From Candidatus Gastranaerophilales bacterium (GTDB lineage Bacteria; Cyanobacteriota; Vampirovibrionia; Gastranaerophilales; Gastranaerophilaceae), in NCBI GenBank assembly GCA_944323475.1, contig CALUSQ010000013.1, positions 1 to 53,322 of the forward strand: DNA of 53,322 nucleotides. The letters are read 5' to 3'. Numbering within the stretch: the stretch's first letter is position 1; each line of letters begins with the position of its first letter. The notes beneath the pieces are model-generated. The model saw nothing but the letters and a program-made list of their open reading frames with translations, made no database searches and was not told the DNA's origin. Both the position numbers and the translations under genes were made by a program. This document shows, in pieces, positions 13,614 through 22,321 of the stretch.

Positions 13614-13644
13614 ACTATATTACTAAATAAATATTCACTGTCAA
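13614..13644 (-). promoter_or_regulatory. Promoter of tRNA-Val
   Basis: A perfect -35 TTGACA (13644-13639) on the minus strand with TATAGT (13619-13614) 19 bases on; shifting gives AATATA at the normal 17. Transcription would start about 40 bases upstream of the tRNA. It lies in host DNA outside the element, so the tRNA keeps its own promoter. Confidence 0.5.
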
Positions 13645-13652
13645 TAATATTT

Positions 13653-15068
13653 TTATTTTTTTGCAAAAAGTTTGATTATTTTGTCTAAAATACCTTCTTC
13701 TTCAGCTAGTTCTCCTGTTGTTAGCATGTTAAGCTGTACTTTAGCATTTTCTTTTTCATCACTGTTTGGAGCAAATTTTATATATTTTTCATAATAATCA
13801 ATTGCATCAGAATATCTTCTGTTTTTTTGTGAATGTTTAGCTAGTTTTAGAAGTGTTTCATAATCTCTTTCATTAACTTGTATTAGTTGTTGAAGATAAT
13901 CAACAACTTTTTCTTCATAGCCTTGTTCTTCGTAGAATTTAACAAGTCTTTTTATTGTAGCTACATCATCTTTTTCTATATTAACAAGTTTTTCACAAAA
14001 TTCTGCACATGCAAAATTGTCTTCTAATATTGAATATAAATTTATTAATTCTTTTATTATTACTGTATCTTTGGGGTTAGCATTGTAGGCATTGAGATAT
14101 TCATCAAGTGCTAATTCTGTATTATTTTTCTTTAAATAATATTTCCCCCAGTAAAAATGAGTTTCATATTCTTTGTTTTGTTTTTCATATACAAGAGCTC
14201 TCATTTGGCTTGCCAAAGGGCTATCAGGATCAAATTTTTCATAGATATCAATATATTGCAATGTATTATTATCATCATTTTTATTATAATAATATTCTGC
14301 CATTAGTGCTGCATATTGAGCATTTTGTTTTTCTTTATCAGTAAGTGATGATAGCATTTCATATGCTTTGTCATTTTTTTCTTGCATTAATAATGATTTT
14401 ATTTTATCAAAGTTATTTGTTGCGTATTGTTCTGCTTTTTCATAATCTCCTGTAGACAGATAGATTTTGCATAAAAATTCTTTTATATTATTACTTTCAG
14501 GATAATGTGTTATTGCTTGTTGTAAAACATTTAGTGCTGCTGATTTGTCTTCTGTGTAATACAATTCTGCTAATGAAAGATACACATCTTCATTATGTTC
14601 GTGATCAAGGATTTTTAGGTACTCATCAATTGCCTGCATTGGTTTATTTATAATTTTATATGTTTGTGCAAGCAAGTATCTTGCATTTATAGCTTCTTTT
14701 TCTTCAGATGTATTATTTATGGCTTTTTTGTAATCATCAGTAGCTTGAGCAAGTCTTCCTTCTATTGTTTTTAGTTTTGCTCTTGTCATGTAGTATTCAT
14801 ATTTGTTTTCATGAAAATACAAATCAAGCAATTGTGTGTATGATAGTGCATCTTCAGGTTTTATAGACATGTATAAGTTCCAATATATAATTGCATCATT
14901 ATTGTATTGCAACATTTGAGCACAAGTAGCTAGTTTTTGAAGAACATCTGTGTCTGATTTGTCTATTTCGTGTGCGTATTTATAACATTCATATGCTTGT
15001 TCGAATTTATCTTCATCTTCAAATTGTTGTGCTTTTATAAGTGCTTGAGCAATTGTTTTATTTGCCAT
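13653..15068 (-). CDS. TPR-repeat protein
   Basis: 471 residues of repeated helical pairs with the TPR pattern (A at 8, G/A/S at positions 20 and 27), such as FEQAYECYKYAHEIDKSDTD and YSDAIDYYEKYIKFAPNSDE; roughly ten units fill the chain. No signal peptide or membrane segment, so a cytoplasmic scaffold. Start at ATG 15068, with GGGAG before it; a longer frame to 15161 would run back through the promoter. One of four TPR proteins in this window. Confidence 0.85.
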   Translation of the reverse strand: MANKTIAQALIKAQQFEDEDKFEQAYECYKYAHEIDKSDTDVLQKLATCAQMLQYNNDAIIYWNLYMSIKPEDALSYTQLLDLYFHENKYEYYMTRAKLKTIEGRLAQATDDYKKAINNTSEEKEAINARYLLAQTYKIINKPMQAIDEYLKILDHEHNEDVYLSLAELYYTEDKSAALNVLQQAITHYPESNNIKEFLCKIYLSTGDYEKAEQYATNNFDKIKSLLMQEKNDKAYEMLSSLTDKEKQNAQYAALMAEYYYNKNDDNNTLQYIDIYEKFDPDSPLASQMRALVYEKQNKEYETHFYWGKYYLKKNNTELALDEYLNAYNANPKDTVIIKELINLYSILEDNFACAEFCEKLVNIEKDDVATIKRLVKFYEEQGYEEKVVDYLQQLIQVNERDYETLLKLAKHSQKNRRYSDAIDYYEKYIKFAPNSDEKENAKVQLNMLTTGELAEEEGILDKIIKLFAKK

Positions 15069-15099
15069 AATATCTCCCTGAATCTGCTTATTTGTTTTG

Positions 15100-15128
15100 A
15101 TTATACAAGAGTGAAAGTATTCAAACAA
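15100..15128 (-). promoter_or_regulatory. Promoter of the TPR gene
   Basis: Minus strand -35 TTGTTT (15128-15123) and perfect -10 TATAAT (15105-15100), 17-base spacer, about 30 bases upstream of the TPR gene's ATG. Confidence 0.65.
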
Positions 15129-15182
15129 CCCCAACAGATTAATATACTTATAAATATTCAATTGTTTGTATTGTTGTGCTGT

Positions 15183-15188
15183 TATAAT
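15183..15188 (+). promoter_or_regulatory. Extended -10 promoter of uvrB
   Basis: TGTTATAAT, an extended -10 (TG-n-TATAAT), with no good -35. The -10 ends 9 bases before the uvrB ATG, so transcription would start one to two bases before the start codon, giving an essentially leaderless message. Confidence 0.6.
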
Positions 15189-15196
15189 ATATAGTT

Positions 15197-17191
15197 ATGG
15201 ATAAAAAATTTGAAATTGTTTCTCAACATAAACCTGCAGGTGATCAGCCAAAAGCAATTGATACATTGGTACAGGGTATCAATGAAGGATGTGATGCTCA
15301 GACATTATTGGGTATCACTGGCTCTGGTAAAACTTTTACTATTGCAAATGTAATAGAAAGAGTTCAAAAGCCAACTCTTGTAATTGCTCATAACAAAACA
15401 CTTGCAGCTCAATTGTATAATGAATTTAGAGAACTTTTCCCTAACAATGCTGTTGAGTATTTTATTAGTTACTATGATTATTATCAGCCAGAAGCTTATA
15501 TTCCCAGAACAGATACTTTTATTGAAAAATCTGCAACTATTAATGAAGAGATAGACAGACTGAGACATAATACAACAAGAAGCCTTTATACAAGAAAAGA
15601 TGTTATTGTAATAGCTTCAGTAAGCTGTATTTATGGATTAGGCTCACCTGAAAGTTATTACAAGGGTTCTGTTTCTTTAAAAGTAGGGCAGCAGATGGAG
15701 AGAGACGACTTGCTTCATCATCTTGTTGCTGCTCAATATACAAGAAATGATCTTGAGTTGGATAGGGCAAATTTTAGAGCAAGAGGTGATTTTGTTGAAG
15801 TTATGCCATCTTATGAAAAAGTTATTACCAGAGTTAGCTTTTTCGGTGATGAAATTGAAAAAATAACGAAGATAGATAATGTTACTGGCGGAATATTAGA
15901 AACACCTGATTCTACTGTTTTATTTCCTGCTGTTCATTATCTGTCAGATGATGATGATAAAGAAGAAACCATAAGATTAATCAGAGCTGAGTTGAAACAA
16001 AGATTGGGTGAATTATATTCTCAAAACAAATTGGTCGAGGCTCAAAGACTTGAGCAAAGAGTAAACTATGATATTGAAATGATAAAAGAAATGGGATATT
16101 GCTCCGGTATAGAAAATTATTCAAGAATAATTGAACGAAGAGCACCAGGTTCTGCTCCAAAGACATTGATTGACTATTTTAAAGATGATTTTTTGCTTGT
16201 TATAGATGAATCCCATGTTACTATACCTCAATTAAAAGGTATGTATCGTGGCGATGCTGCAAGAAAAGATGTACTTATAGATTATGGTTTTAGACTACCT
16301 TGCGCTAAAGATAACAGGCCTTTAACAGATAATGAGTTTTGGGATAGAGTTCATCAAAAGATATTTATCTCCGCAACACCAGCTGCGTTTGAAAGGAGTA
16401 TTTCTGATCAAATAGTTGAACAAATAATTAGACCCACTGGCCTTGTTGATCCTGAAATCGTTGTAAAACCTACAAAAAATCAAGTAGATGACCTTATTGA
16501 AGAAATTCAAAAAATTTCTGAAAAGAATGAGCGTGTTCTTATCACTACACTTACAAAAAGAATGGCAGAAGATTTGACAGAGTATATGAATCAACTGGGT
16601 ATCAAAGTAAGGTATTTGCATAGTGAAATTCAATCTCTTGAAAGAGTCGAAATATTGAGGGATTTGAGACTTGGTGCTTTTGATGTACTTGTTGGTGTAA
16701 ATCTTTTAAGGGAAGGTTTGGATATACCGGAAGTTTCTCTTGTCGCTATTATGGATGCTGATAAAGAAGGTTTTTTACGTTCAGAAACCAGTCTTATACA
16801 AACTATCGGACGTGCTGCCAGAAATGCTTGTGGGAAAGTTATTATGTATGCGGATAAAATGACAGAAAGCATGGATAATGCTATATCCGAAACATTAAGA
16901 AGACGTAAAATTCAAATTGAATACAATAAAGAACATAATATTATTCCAAAAACTATTAAAAAACCTGTTGAAAACAATTTACTTCAACTTGTTTCAAGCT
17001 ATAGAAATCTAGAAGATATAGTTGCAGAAGAAATGGTTGAAATGAATCTCAGTGTCTCTGATATTCCTAAACTTATTCAAAAACTGGAAAAAGACATGCA
17101 TAGTGCAGCAAAAGTATTGGATTTTGAAAGAGCTGCTGAAATTCGTGATCAGCTTAAGAAGTTACGAGAAATGGTAAAACAAAAAAATTAA
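15197..17191 (+). CDS. uvrB: Excinuclease ABC subunit B
   Basis: 664 residues, full length. DNA damage-verification helicase-like ATPase that works with UvrA and UvrC in nucleotide excision repair. Walker A GITGSGKT (39-46); the damage-probing beta-hairpin [10 protein letters not shown] (92-101); DESH box about 335; ISATPAAFE, helicase motifs through QTIGRAARN; and the UVR motif for UvrC binding at about 625-660 ([20 protein letters not shown]). No ribosome binding site precedes the ATG; see the extended -10 box just upstream. Its last 4 bases overlap a convergent membrane-protein gene. Confidence 0.98.
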   Translation: MDKKFEIVSQHKPAGDQPKAIDTLVQGINEGCDAQTLLGITGSGKTFTIANVIERVQKPTLVIAHNKTLAAQLYNEFRELFPNNAVEYFISYYDYYQPEAYIPRTDTFIEKSATINEEIDRLRHNTTRSLYTRKDVIVIASVSCIYGLGSPESYYKGSVSLKVGQQMERDDLLHHLVAAQYTRNDLELDRANFRARGDFVEVMPSYEKVITRVSFFGDEIEKITKIDNVTGGILETPDSTVLFPAVHYLSDDDDKEETIRLIRAELKQRLGELYSQNKLVEAQRLEQRVNYDIEMIKEMGYCSGIENYSRIIERRAPGSAPKTLIDYFKDDFLLVIDESHVTIPQLKGMYRGDAARKDVLIDYGFRLPCAKDNRPLTDNEFWDRVHQKIFISATPAAFERSISDQIVEQIIRPTGLVDPEIVVKPTKNQVDDLIEEIQKISEKNERVLITTLTKRMAEDLTEYMNQLGIKVRYLHSEIQSLERVEILRDLRLGAFDVLVGVNLLREGLDIPEVSLVAIMDADKEGFLRSETSLIQTIGRAARNACGKVIMYADKMTESMDNAISETLRRRKIQIEYNKEHNIIPKTIKKPVENNLLQLVSSYRNLEDIVAEEMVEMNLSVSDIPKLIQKLEKDMHSAAKVLDFERAAEIRDQLKKLREMVKQKN

Positions 17192-17889
17192 TAGTAGTTA
17201 TTTTTGCTTTCTATATCAAAATGCAGTTGTCCCCAATAGTCTGCTATTACAGCCAGATTTATTGTGATAAAAAATACTGCAACATATTCAAATAACGGTC
17301 CAATTTTAAAAAATGAGTATATTAAATATAGTGTTGGTGCTGCAATAAAAATCGAATATATTGCTATTAAAATTAGACATACAACTGTATAAACAATAAT
17401 ATCAGCAAGTCCTGCAGATATTTTTCCTATATTTAGTCCATCTTTTGCATCATATTTCTCTGCAAAATTAATTAATGCTGTTATAAGTGTGCATAGCAAG
17501 ACAAATCTTATAAGCCAAATTGCAATTTGTTGTGGCAATCCTTCGAAATTAAATAAACCAACAACAATATTAACAACAAAAAATCCTACAATACAAAAAG
17601 GTATGGCTATTATAGTTGATTGAGTTGCTATATTCATAAAAAAAACAGGGTTAAATTTGGGTAGTGTTTCAATTCGTTGATTTATTCGATTGCTCATAAT
17701 TATTGTACAGAAACCCAAATAGAGATATGTAATTATAAACCACATTATAATGTTTATGATATTAAAACTTGATGATGGAGTAATTAGGGTATAGATAATA
17801 TAAATAGCATAACTAAACACTCCAAGTCTGATTAAGGAGTAATTATCCGTATATACTGATCTAATCGAATCAATTATTGACGCCATCAA
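17188..17889 (-). CDS. Multi-pass membrane protein, DUF4013-like
   Basis: 233 residues with about six hydrophobic segments (around 18-36, 43-65, 88-112, 122-143, 163-190, 197-218). The composition and the ESP/DIVVY-type helix pairs recall DUF4013 membrane proteins, but the resemblance is loose. Acts in the inner membrane; role unknown. The start is uncertain by one codon (two adjacent ATG); upstream AAAGGGAA serves as the ribosome binding site. Converges with uvrB. Confidence 0.75.
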   Translation of the reverse strand: MMASIIDSIRSVYTDNYSLIRLGVFSYAIYIIYTLITPSSSFNIINIIMWFIITYLYLGFCTIIMSNRINQRIETLPKFNPVFFMNIATQSTIIAIPFCIVGFFVVNIVVGLFNFEGLPQQIAIWLIRFVLLCTLITALINFAEKYDAKDGLNIGKISAGLADIIVYTVVCLILIAIYSIFIAAPTLYLIYSFFKIGPLFEYVAVFFITINLAVIADYWGQLHFDIESKNNYY

Positions 17890-18094
17890 ATTTCCCTTTA
17901 AGATTTATTATAATATTTATCATACAAATTAACAACTACTGCGTTTGCCTGATTTTCTTGTAATTGCTTGTTTATACGGCTATTGCATTTCTGAAATATA
18001 ATTACATTGACCACATGGTCTATAAAAATTGATCTAATGATTTATGGAAATGTTCTCTGAAATAGCCATAATATTAATATGAGGAGAGGAGCGT
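17890..18094. other. Intergenic region, no gene found
   Basis: AT-rich gap between divergent genes. It contains GACCA-CA-TGGTC (about 18011-18022), a short inverted repeat that could be an operator, and GAGGAGAGGAG just before the ATG at 18095. No promoter with good -35 and -10 boxes stands out. Confidence 0.3.
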
Positions 18095-18433
18095 ATGTTA
18101 AAAGGACTTTCGAGTCAAGAGTTAATTAGTAAAAATTTAGTTCAGAGTAGTGAACTTGAAAAAACTTCTTTGACTAAGAAAAATCCATACTCTGATATTG
18201 ATAAAAATTTATTAGTTGATGAAACTGATATATCCAATGAAGCTGTGAAGCTTTATCAGAAAGATTTGGATATAAAGAAATTTACTTCACTTGCTTTGTC
18301 TGATCCTGACAATATGGATTGTAATGTTCTTGTTATGAATAACGTGTTTAATTCTCAGGATTTTGACTTTGAGGATAAAGTTATAGAAGGAATTTTTAAT
18401 AATAAAACTTTCTTAAATGACTTATTGGGTTAA
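18095..18433 (+). CDS. Hypothetical acidic protein paired with a TPR protein
   Basis: 112 residues, not recognised. Polar and acidic, probably partly disordered in the first 50 residues (SELEKTSLTKKNPYSDI), helical afterwards (EAVKLYQKDLDIKKFTSLAL), with two similar ends (DNMDCNVLVMNNVFNSQDF; GIFNNKTFLNDLLG). A very strong ribosome binding site precedes it, suggesting high expression. The TPR gene starts 7 bases after its stop, so the two probably form one unit and may interact. Confidence 0.7.
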   Translation: MLKGLSSQELISKNLVQSSELEKTSLTKKNPYSDIDKNLLVDETDISNEAVKLYQKDLDIKKFTSLALSDPDNMDCNVLVMNNVFNSQDFDFEDKVIEGIFNNKTFLNDLLG

Positions 18434-18440
18434 TTAGTAT

Positions 18441-19688
18441 ATGGAAGAAACTTCTATAGAAAATGCAACAGGGCTTTCAGGTGTTAAGTTTGATGCAGAA
18501 GACAGTTCATCTGACAAGCTTGCTAGACTATACGAACTTTATGAAGCTGGAAGGTACAATGACGTTTTAGCTTCTGTTGAAGCGGATAAATTTATTTCTT
18601 CTCTTGCAGCTGGGCAGTTAGTTATTGGTAATTCATACAATCAGCTTGGTGATAAAGAAAAAGCTCTTTCTCACTGGAAAAAAGCAATTGAAATTTCTCC
18701 TTTAACTTATGCTGCTTTTATAAATATTGGCAATTACCTTTATTCTACAGGTAATATAAATGAAGCAATTTTAAATTGGCAAACAGCAAGTACAATCATG
18801 CCTGAAAATCCTGCTCTTAATTTAAATCTTGCTCATGCCTATGATAGAAAAGGAAACAGAATAAAATCTACAAAGTATTTTGAAAAATATTTGAAATATG
18901 AAACCAGAGTTACATCAAATGAATATGTAAAGGTAAAACACTCAATTGCAAATTTAACTGCAAAAGTTGAGTTTTATGCAAAAAAAGTAGAAGAATTTAA
19001 GCTGCAACGCGATTTAAAAACTATTGCTGCTCTTTACCTTAAAATGATTGCTACATATGCCAATTTGCCTTCTATATATGCAAATATTGCCGAAATTTTC
19101 TATTTTGACAAAAATTATGAAAAAGCTTTTGAATTTTATCAAATAGTGTATTTATATTTTCCTTGTACTACTAAAATTCTTTTAGAAATGGCTAATTTAT
19201 GCTATTTGTTGGGTAAAAAATCATATGCTTATGCTTATTACAAAAGAGCTATGCAATTCTTACCTGAAGGTACTTCTCATTATACAAAAGTTAAATTGCA
19301 ACTTAATGTCTTATCTTCTGTTTTAAATGATCCAGAGCTTATTGAAACTCATCTTCAAAATGCAAGAAAAGCTGAAGCGGAAAATGAGTATGAAATTGCG
19401 ATTGATGAATATGAAAATTATATGATTCTTTCAGAGTCAGATAATCAAGATATTCAGCAAAAAGTTGATAAATTTAAACTTTTTGTCAATCCAGAACCTT
19501 TTGTTGTTAGTGTTTTATACAGCCAAATTCCTGATTTAATGAATAAAAAGAAATTAAGTGCTTGTATTGACGTTTGTGATAGAATAATGAAGCTTGCAAC
19601 AGAGCATTCTAAAGAAGTCGTCTATGCAATGAAATGTAAAGCTGAGTGTAAGCGTATTATTATTGCTAGGGAACAGTTTGGTGTTTAA
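18441..19688 (+). CDS. TPR-repeat protein
   Basis: 415 residues. TPR units are clear at about 60-160 (AAGQLVIGNSYNQLGDKEKA, AAFINIGNYLYSTGNINEAI, NPALNLNLAHAYDRKGNRIK) and again at 190-290 (IYANIAEIFYFDKNYEKAFE, KILLEMANLCYLLGKKSYAY); the last 120 residues are helical and more divergent. Cytoplasmic scaffold. No ribosome binding site; translation is probably coupled to the upstream gene. Confidence 0.85.
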   Translation: MEETSIENATGLSGVKFDAEDSSSDKLARLYELYEAGRYNDVLASVEADKFISSLAAGQLVIGNSYNQLGDKEKALSHWKKAIEISPLTYAAFINIGNYLYSTGNINEAILNWQTASTIMPENPALNLNLAHAYDRKGNRIKSTKYFEKYLKYETRVTSNEYVKVKHSIANLTAKVEFYAKKVEEFKLQRDLKTIAALYLKMIATYANLPSIYANIAEIFYFDKNYEKAFEFYQIVYLYFPCTTKILLEMANLCYLLGKKSYAYAYYKRAMQFLPEGTSHYTKVKLQLNVLSSVLNDPELIETHLQNARKAEAENEYEIAIDEYENYMILSESDNQDIQQKVDKFKLFVNPEPFVVSVLYSQIPDLMNKKKLSACIDVCDRIMKLATEHSKEVVYAMKCKAECKRIIIAREQFGV

Positions 19689-20085
19689 ACAATTAAAAAA
19701 ATTTTTTTATAAAAATATTTTAAAACGTAAATATTATAGATCAGGTCATTGTCTGGGGTGTGGAGAATGTTGCAAACAAATTTATGTCAGACATGCAAGA
19801 AATGTTGTCCAAACAGAAGAAGAATTTCAGCGCTTAAGATTGCTTCATCCTTTTTATACTTACCTTAAAGTTGTTGGGAAAGATGAAATAGGGCTTATTT
19901 TTGAATGTCAAAACCTTCATAAGCAAACACACAAATGTACTATTCATAAAAAACGACCTGGGATATGTAGAAGATATCCTGTGGAAGAAATTTTTATGAT
20001 GGGTGGTGAACTTGCTAAAAATTGCGGCTATAAGTTCACCCCAATTGAATCTTTTGAAGAAGTTATGAATAAACTAAATAAGTGA
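19681..20085 (+). CDS. YkgJ-type Cys-cluster protein (zinc/iron chelatase family)
   Basis: 134 residues with the CxxCxxCC cluster of the YkgJ/UPF0153 family (CLGCGECC) near residue 20, a further Cys in FECQ, and CTIHKKRPGICRRYP, where a Cys-x-x-x-x-x-RP-x-x-C-x-x-(F/Y)P pattern completes the metal site. Function of the family unproven; metal binding is expected. Start chosen as GTG 19681, inside the end of the TPR gene, with AGGG 9 bases upstream; TTG at 19678 or 19663 is possible. Converges with folP, overlapping by 12 bases. Confidence 0.85.
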   Translation: MFKQLKKFFYKNILKRKYYRSGHCLGCGECCKQIYVRHARNVVQTEEEFQRLRLLHPFYTYLKVVGKDEIGLIFECQNLHKQTHKCTIHKKRPGICRRYPVEEIFMMGGELAKNCGYKFTPIESFEEVMNKLNK

Positions 20086-21258
20086 TTCGTTTAGTTTGTT
20101 TAAATATGAGTGTATTTTTGTATTGTGAACTCTTAAGATGTTTACACCATTCTTTTGTAGCATTTGAGAAAGTATAAGTGTACCTGTATCAAGCTCTTCA
20201 TTTTTTTGTGTGTTTAAGGTTTGTTTTATAAAGTTTTTTCTTGAATGTCCTACTAATATTGGGCATCCGAGTGATTTTAATTCTTTTATTCTGTTGATTA
20301 TTTCAAAATTCTGTTCAACACTTTTCCCAAAACCAATTCCGGGATCTATTATTATTTTTTCTTGATGTATACCTTGATTTGTTAGATAGTTAATTTTTTC
20401 TTCAAAATAGTCATAGATGGTATTTACAACGTCATTATACTCTGTATTATCCTGCATAATATCTGGTGTACCTTTTGAATGGTTTAGTATAATTGGTACT
20501 TGATATGTTTTAAGAACATTTATCATCTCTTTATCCCATTCAAGGGATGATACATCATTTATTATATTTGCACCGGCTTCAATAGCTTTTTGTGCTGTTG
20601 ATGCATTTCGTGTATCTATACTTATTATTGTATCTTTATCAAATTCTCTTATTGATTTAATTATGGGAATTACTCTTTTTATTTCTTCTTCTTGTGATAT
20701 AGCTTTAGAGTAAGGTCTTGTTGATTCCCCTCCTATATCAATTATGTCTGCACCATCTCGCACCATTTCTTTAAAATGTTTGATCGCATTATTTTTATCA
20801 TTGTATTTTCCGCCATCTGAAAATGAATCGGGGGTAATATTGAGTATACCCATTATGTATGTTTTTTCGTAGAGATTAACTTCTTTGTTATTTATTAAAA
20901 TGGTTTTGGGATAGTAGTTAATTAATGATAAAAATTCTTGTGATAGATTTTTTAGACTGAATGGCTGCTTTTCAAGTTTTTGCGCTATTTTTTTTATTTC
21001 TGATACGGATCCGCTTAATATACAATCTGATGATTCTATTTTGCCTGTAATAACTTCTCTATGTACAGCACAATCTGTTCCGCAAGCTAATGCTGTTTGC
21101 TTTATAATATTTGCTTGCGCACAGTTTAAATTTGATATTTTTATTGTTAAAAATTTATGTTTATTTACTGCTTTTTTTATATATGAACTATCAAAACCTA
21201 TTTTTTGTAGTTCCTGTTCATTGCATGATATAAATTTTATTTTGAATTTTTCATCCAT
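20074..21258 (-). CDS. folP: Dihydropteroate synthase with long N-terminal extension
   Basis: 394 residues, versus about 280 for the E. coli enzyme. Condenses 6-hydroxymethyl-dihydropterin pyrophosphate with p-aminobenzoate in folate synthesis. Residues 136-151 (MGILNITPDSFSDGGK), GGESTRP, IDPGIGFGKS and GHSRKNFI mark the TIM-barrel active site. The first 130 residues form an added domain of the kind seen in some clostridial and archaeal-type versions. No ribosome binding site: the sequence before the ATG is an extended -10 placing transcription start on the ATG. Confidence 0.96.
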   Translation of the reverse strand: MDEKFKIKFISCNEQELQKIGFDSSYIKKAVNKHKFLTIKISNLNCAQANIIKQTALACGTDCAVHREVITGKIESSDCILSGSVSEIKKIAQKLEKQPFSLKNLSQEFLSLINYYPKTILINNKEVNLYEKTYIMGILNITPDSFSDGGKYNDKNNAIKHFKEMVRDGADIIDIGGESTRPYSKAISQEEEIKRVIPIIKSIREFDKDTIISIDTRNASTAQKAIEAGANIINDVSSLEWDKEMINVLKTYQVPIILNHSKGTPDIMQDNTEYNDVVNTIYDYFEEKINYLTNQGIHQEKIIIDPGIGFGKSVEQNFEIINRIKELKSLGCPILVGHSRKNFIKQTLNTQKNEELDTGTLILSQMLQKNGVNILRVHNTKIHSYLNKLNESLI

Positions 21259-21264
21259 TTTTCT

Positions 21265-21273
21265 AAATTAACA
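21265..21273 (-). promoter_or_regulatory. Extended -10 promoter of folP
   Basis: Minus strand TG-T-TAATTT (21273-21265), followed by six bases and then the folP ATG. By normal spacing the first transcribed base is the A of the start codon. No clear -35; the terminator hairpin lies there. Confidence 0.5.
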
Positions 21274-21274
21274 C

Positions 21275-21308
21275 AAAAAAACTCCTGATTTAAATCAGGA
21301 GTTTTTTT
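21275..21308. terminator. Bidirectional terminator
   Basis: ACTCCTGATTT/AAATCAGGAGT is a perfect 22-base palindrome (21281-21302) flanked by seven A on the left and seven T on the right, so it works on both strands. It ends the gene at 21324-22004 on the minus strand. Confidence 0.88.
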
Positions 21309-21323
21309 ATATTAATTTGTATT

Positions 21324-22004
21324 TTACATTACATCAAGTACTGCTGCAGCTAATTCTGTAACAGCTTTTTGATTTTCTTTCTTTTTATTAAATTCTAATA
21401 TATCAGATTTACCATTGTTGTTTTTATCAACTGAAAGACCTGCAGCTGTTGTTGAAAAACCTGTTAGTCCTGCTATTGTGTCAACAACTTTTTTGGTAAG
21501 ATTTTCGCCCATTTGTTTAGTTCTTGTGGCTGTATTTCTTTTAGCTTTAACACCTTTAGCTGAAATTTTTTCAAGATAGTTTGTTGCTGTTTCTAAACCT
21601 TTGAATAAACCTTTTTTGAATTTGCCTGTATTTTCACCAGCTTTTTTTGTTACAAAATTTTTAACTTTTAACAAATTATTTCCTGCATTAGAAAAGAATT
21701 GTTGTGCAAATTTCTTTTCTCTACCTAATGCAAACAATCTGCTTGCTGCACCTCTTGTTGCTAAAGTACCTGTTGCAAGGGCAATAACCGTCAATGCAAA
21801 TGTTTTTAATGGACCGCGTACCTTACTGTCAGGATTAACTTCAACTTCTTCTACAATATTTTTTAATCTGTTTAGAGAATCTTCATCAATATTTCTAAAA
21901 CCATTAGTATCTCTTATAAGCTCACTAGCTTCTGACATTGTTTCTGCAGAACTTGATTTGAATGATGGTGGTTTAATAGGTGAACAATTTGTTGCTGTTA
22001 TCAT
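21324..22004 (-). CDS. Hypothetical protein with an EF-hand-like loop
   Basis: 226 residues, not recognised. One hydrophobic segment (about residues 65-85, LKTFALTVIALATGTLATRG), a long basic stretch (about 90-170, many Lys in a non-repeating pattern), and near the C-terminus a twelve-residue loop DKNNNGKSDILE (193-204) with acidic/Asn residues at 1, 3, 5, 9 and 12 as in EF-hand calcium loops. Start at ATG 22004, after AAGGA; a GTG at 22016 is in frame but has no spaced ribosome binding site. Possibly membrane-associated. Confidence 0.7.
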   Translation of the reverse strand: MITATNCSPIKPPSFKSSSAETMSEASELIRDTNGFRNIDEDSLNRLKNIVEEVEVNPDSKVRGPLKTFALTVIALATGTLATRGAASRLFALGREKKFAQQFFSNAGNNLLKVKNFVTKKAGENTGKFKKGLFKGLETATNYLEKISAKGVKAKRNTATRTKQMGENLTKKVVDTIAGLTGFSTTAAGLSVDKNNNGKSDILEFNKKKENQKAVTELAAAVLDVM

Positions 22005-22321
22005 TTTTTCCTTCACTCCAAAAGTATTTGGTAATCTTCACACATATAATTAAAGTATAGTGAAAACTTTTTATTGTCACGATAGATTACTTTTTTTAAG
22101 AAATTGTTACAAATCATCGATGCATTTTCTACATTATACTACAAATTTTATAAAAAAAAAGCTGCGTTGCAGCTTATACTTCATAATCTTGGGAGGAGAT
22201 TTGGGGATTTGTTACATGTATATTAATTCATTCTTAAAAAAAAGTTTACCTTTTTAATTATAAATTTAATAAAAATTTACAATCCCTTTAAAATCATGTA
22301 TTTGTTGTGCTATAAGCTGTG
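22005..22321. other. Intergenic region between rsh and the EF-hand-loop gene
   Basis: No gene found. It holds the rsh terminator (listed separately) and, on the minus strand, AT-rich sequence with TATACT about 40 bases upstream of the ATG at 22004 that may be a -10 box. A 13-codon reading frame after GGGAGGAG on the plus strand (about 22220) is too short to support. Confidence 0.4.
22151..22175 (-). terminator. Terminator downstream of rsh
   Basis: On the minus strand AAGCTGC, loop AAC, GCAGCTT is followed by a run of T. Located 150 bases after the rsh stop. Confidence 0.8.

Noticed and set aside
22200..22258. Small peptide after GGGAGGAG on the plus strand
   Set aside because: Only 13 codons and a 15-base distance from the ribosome-binding-like sequence; no other support.
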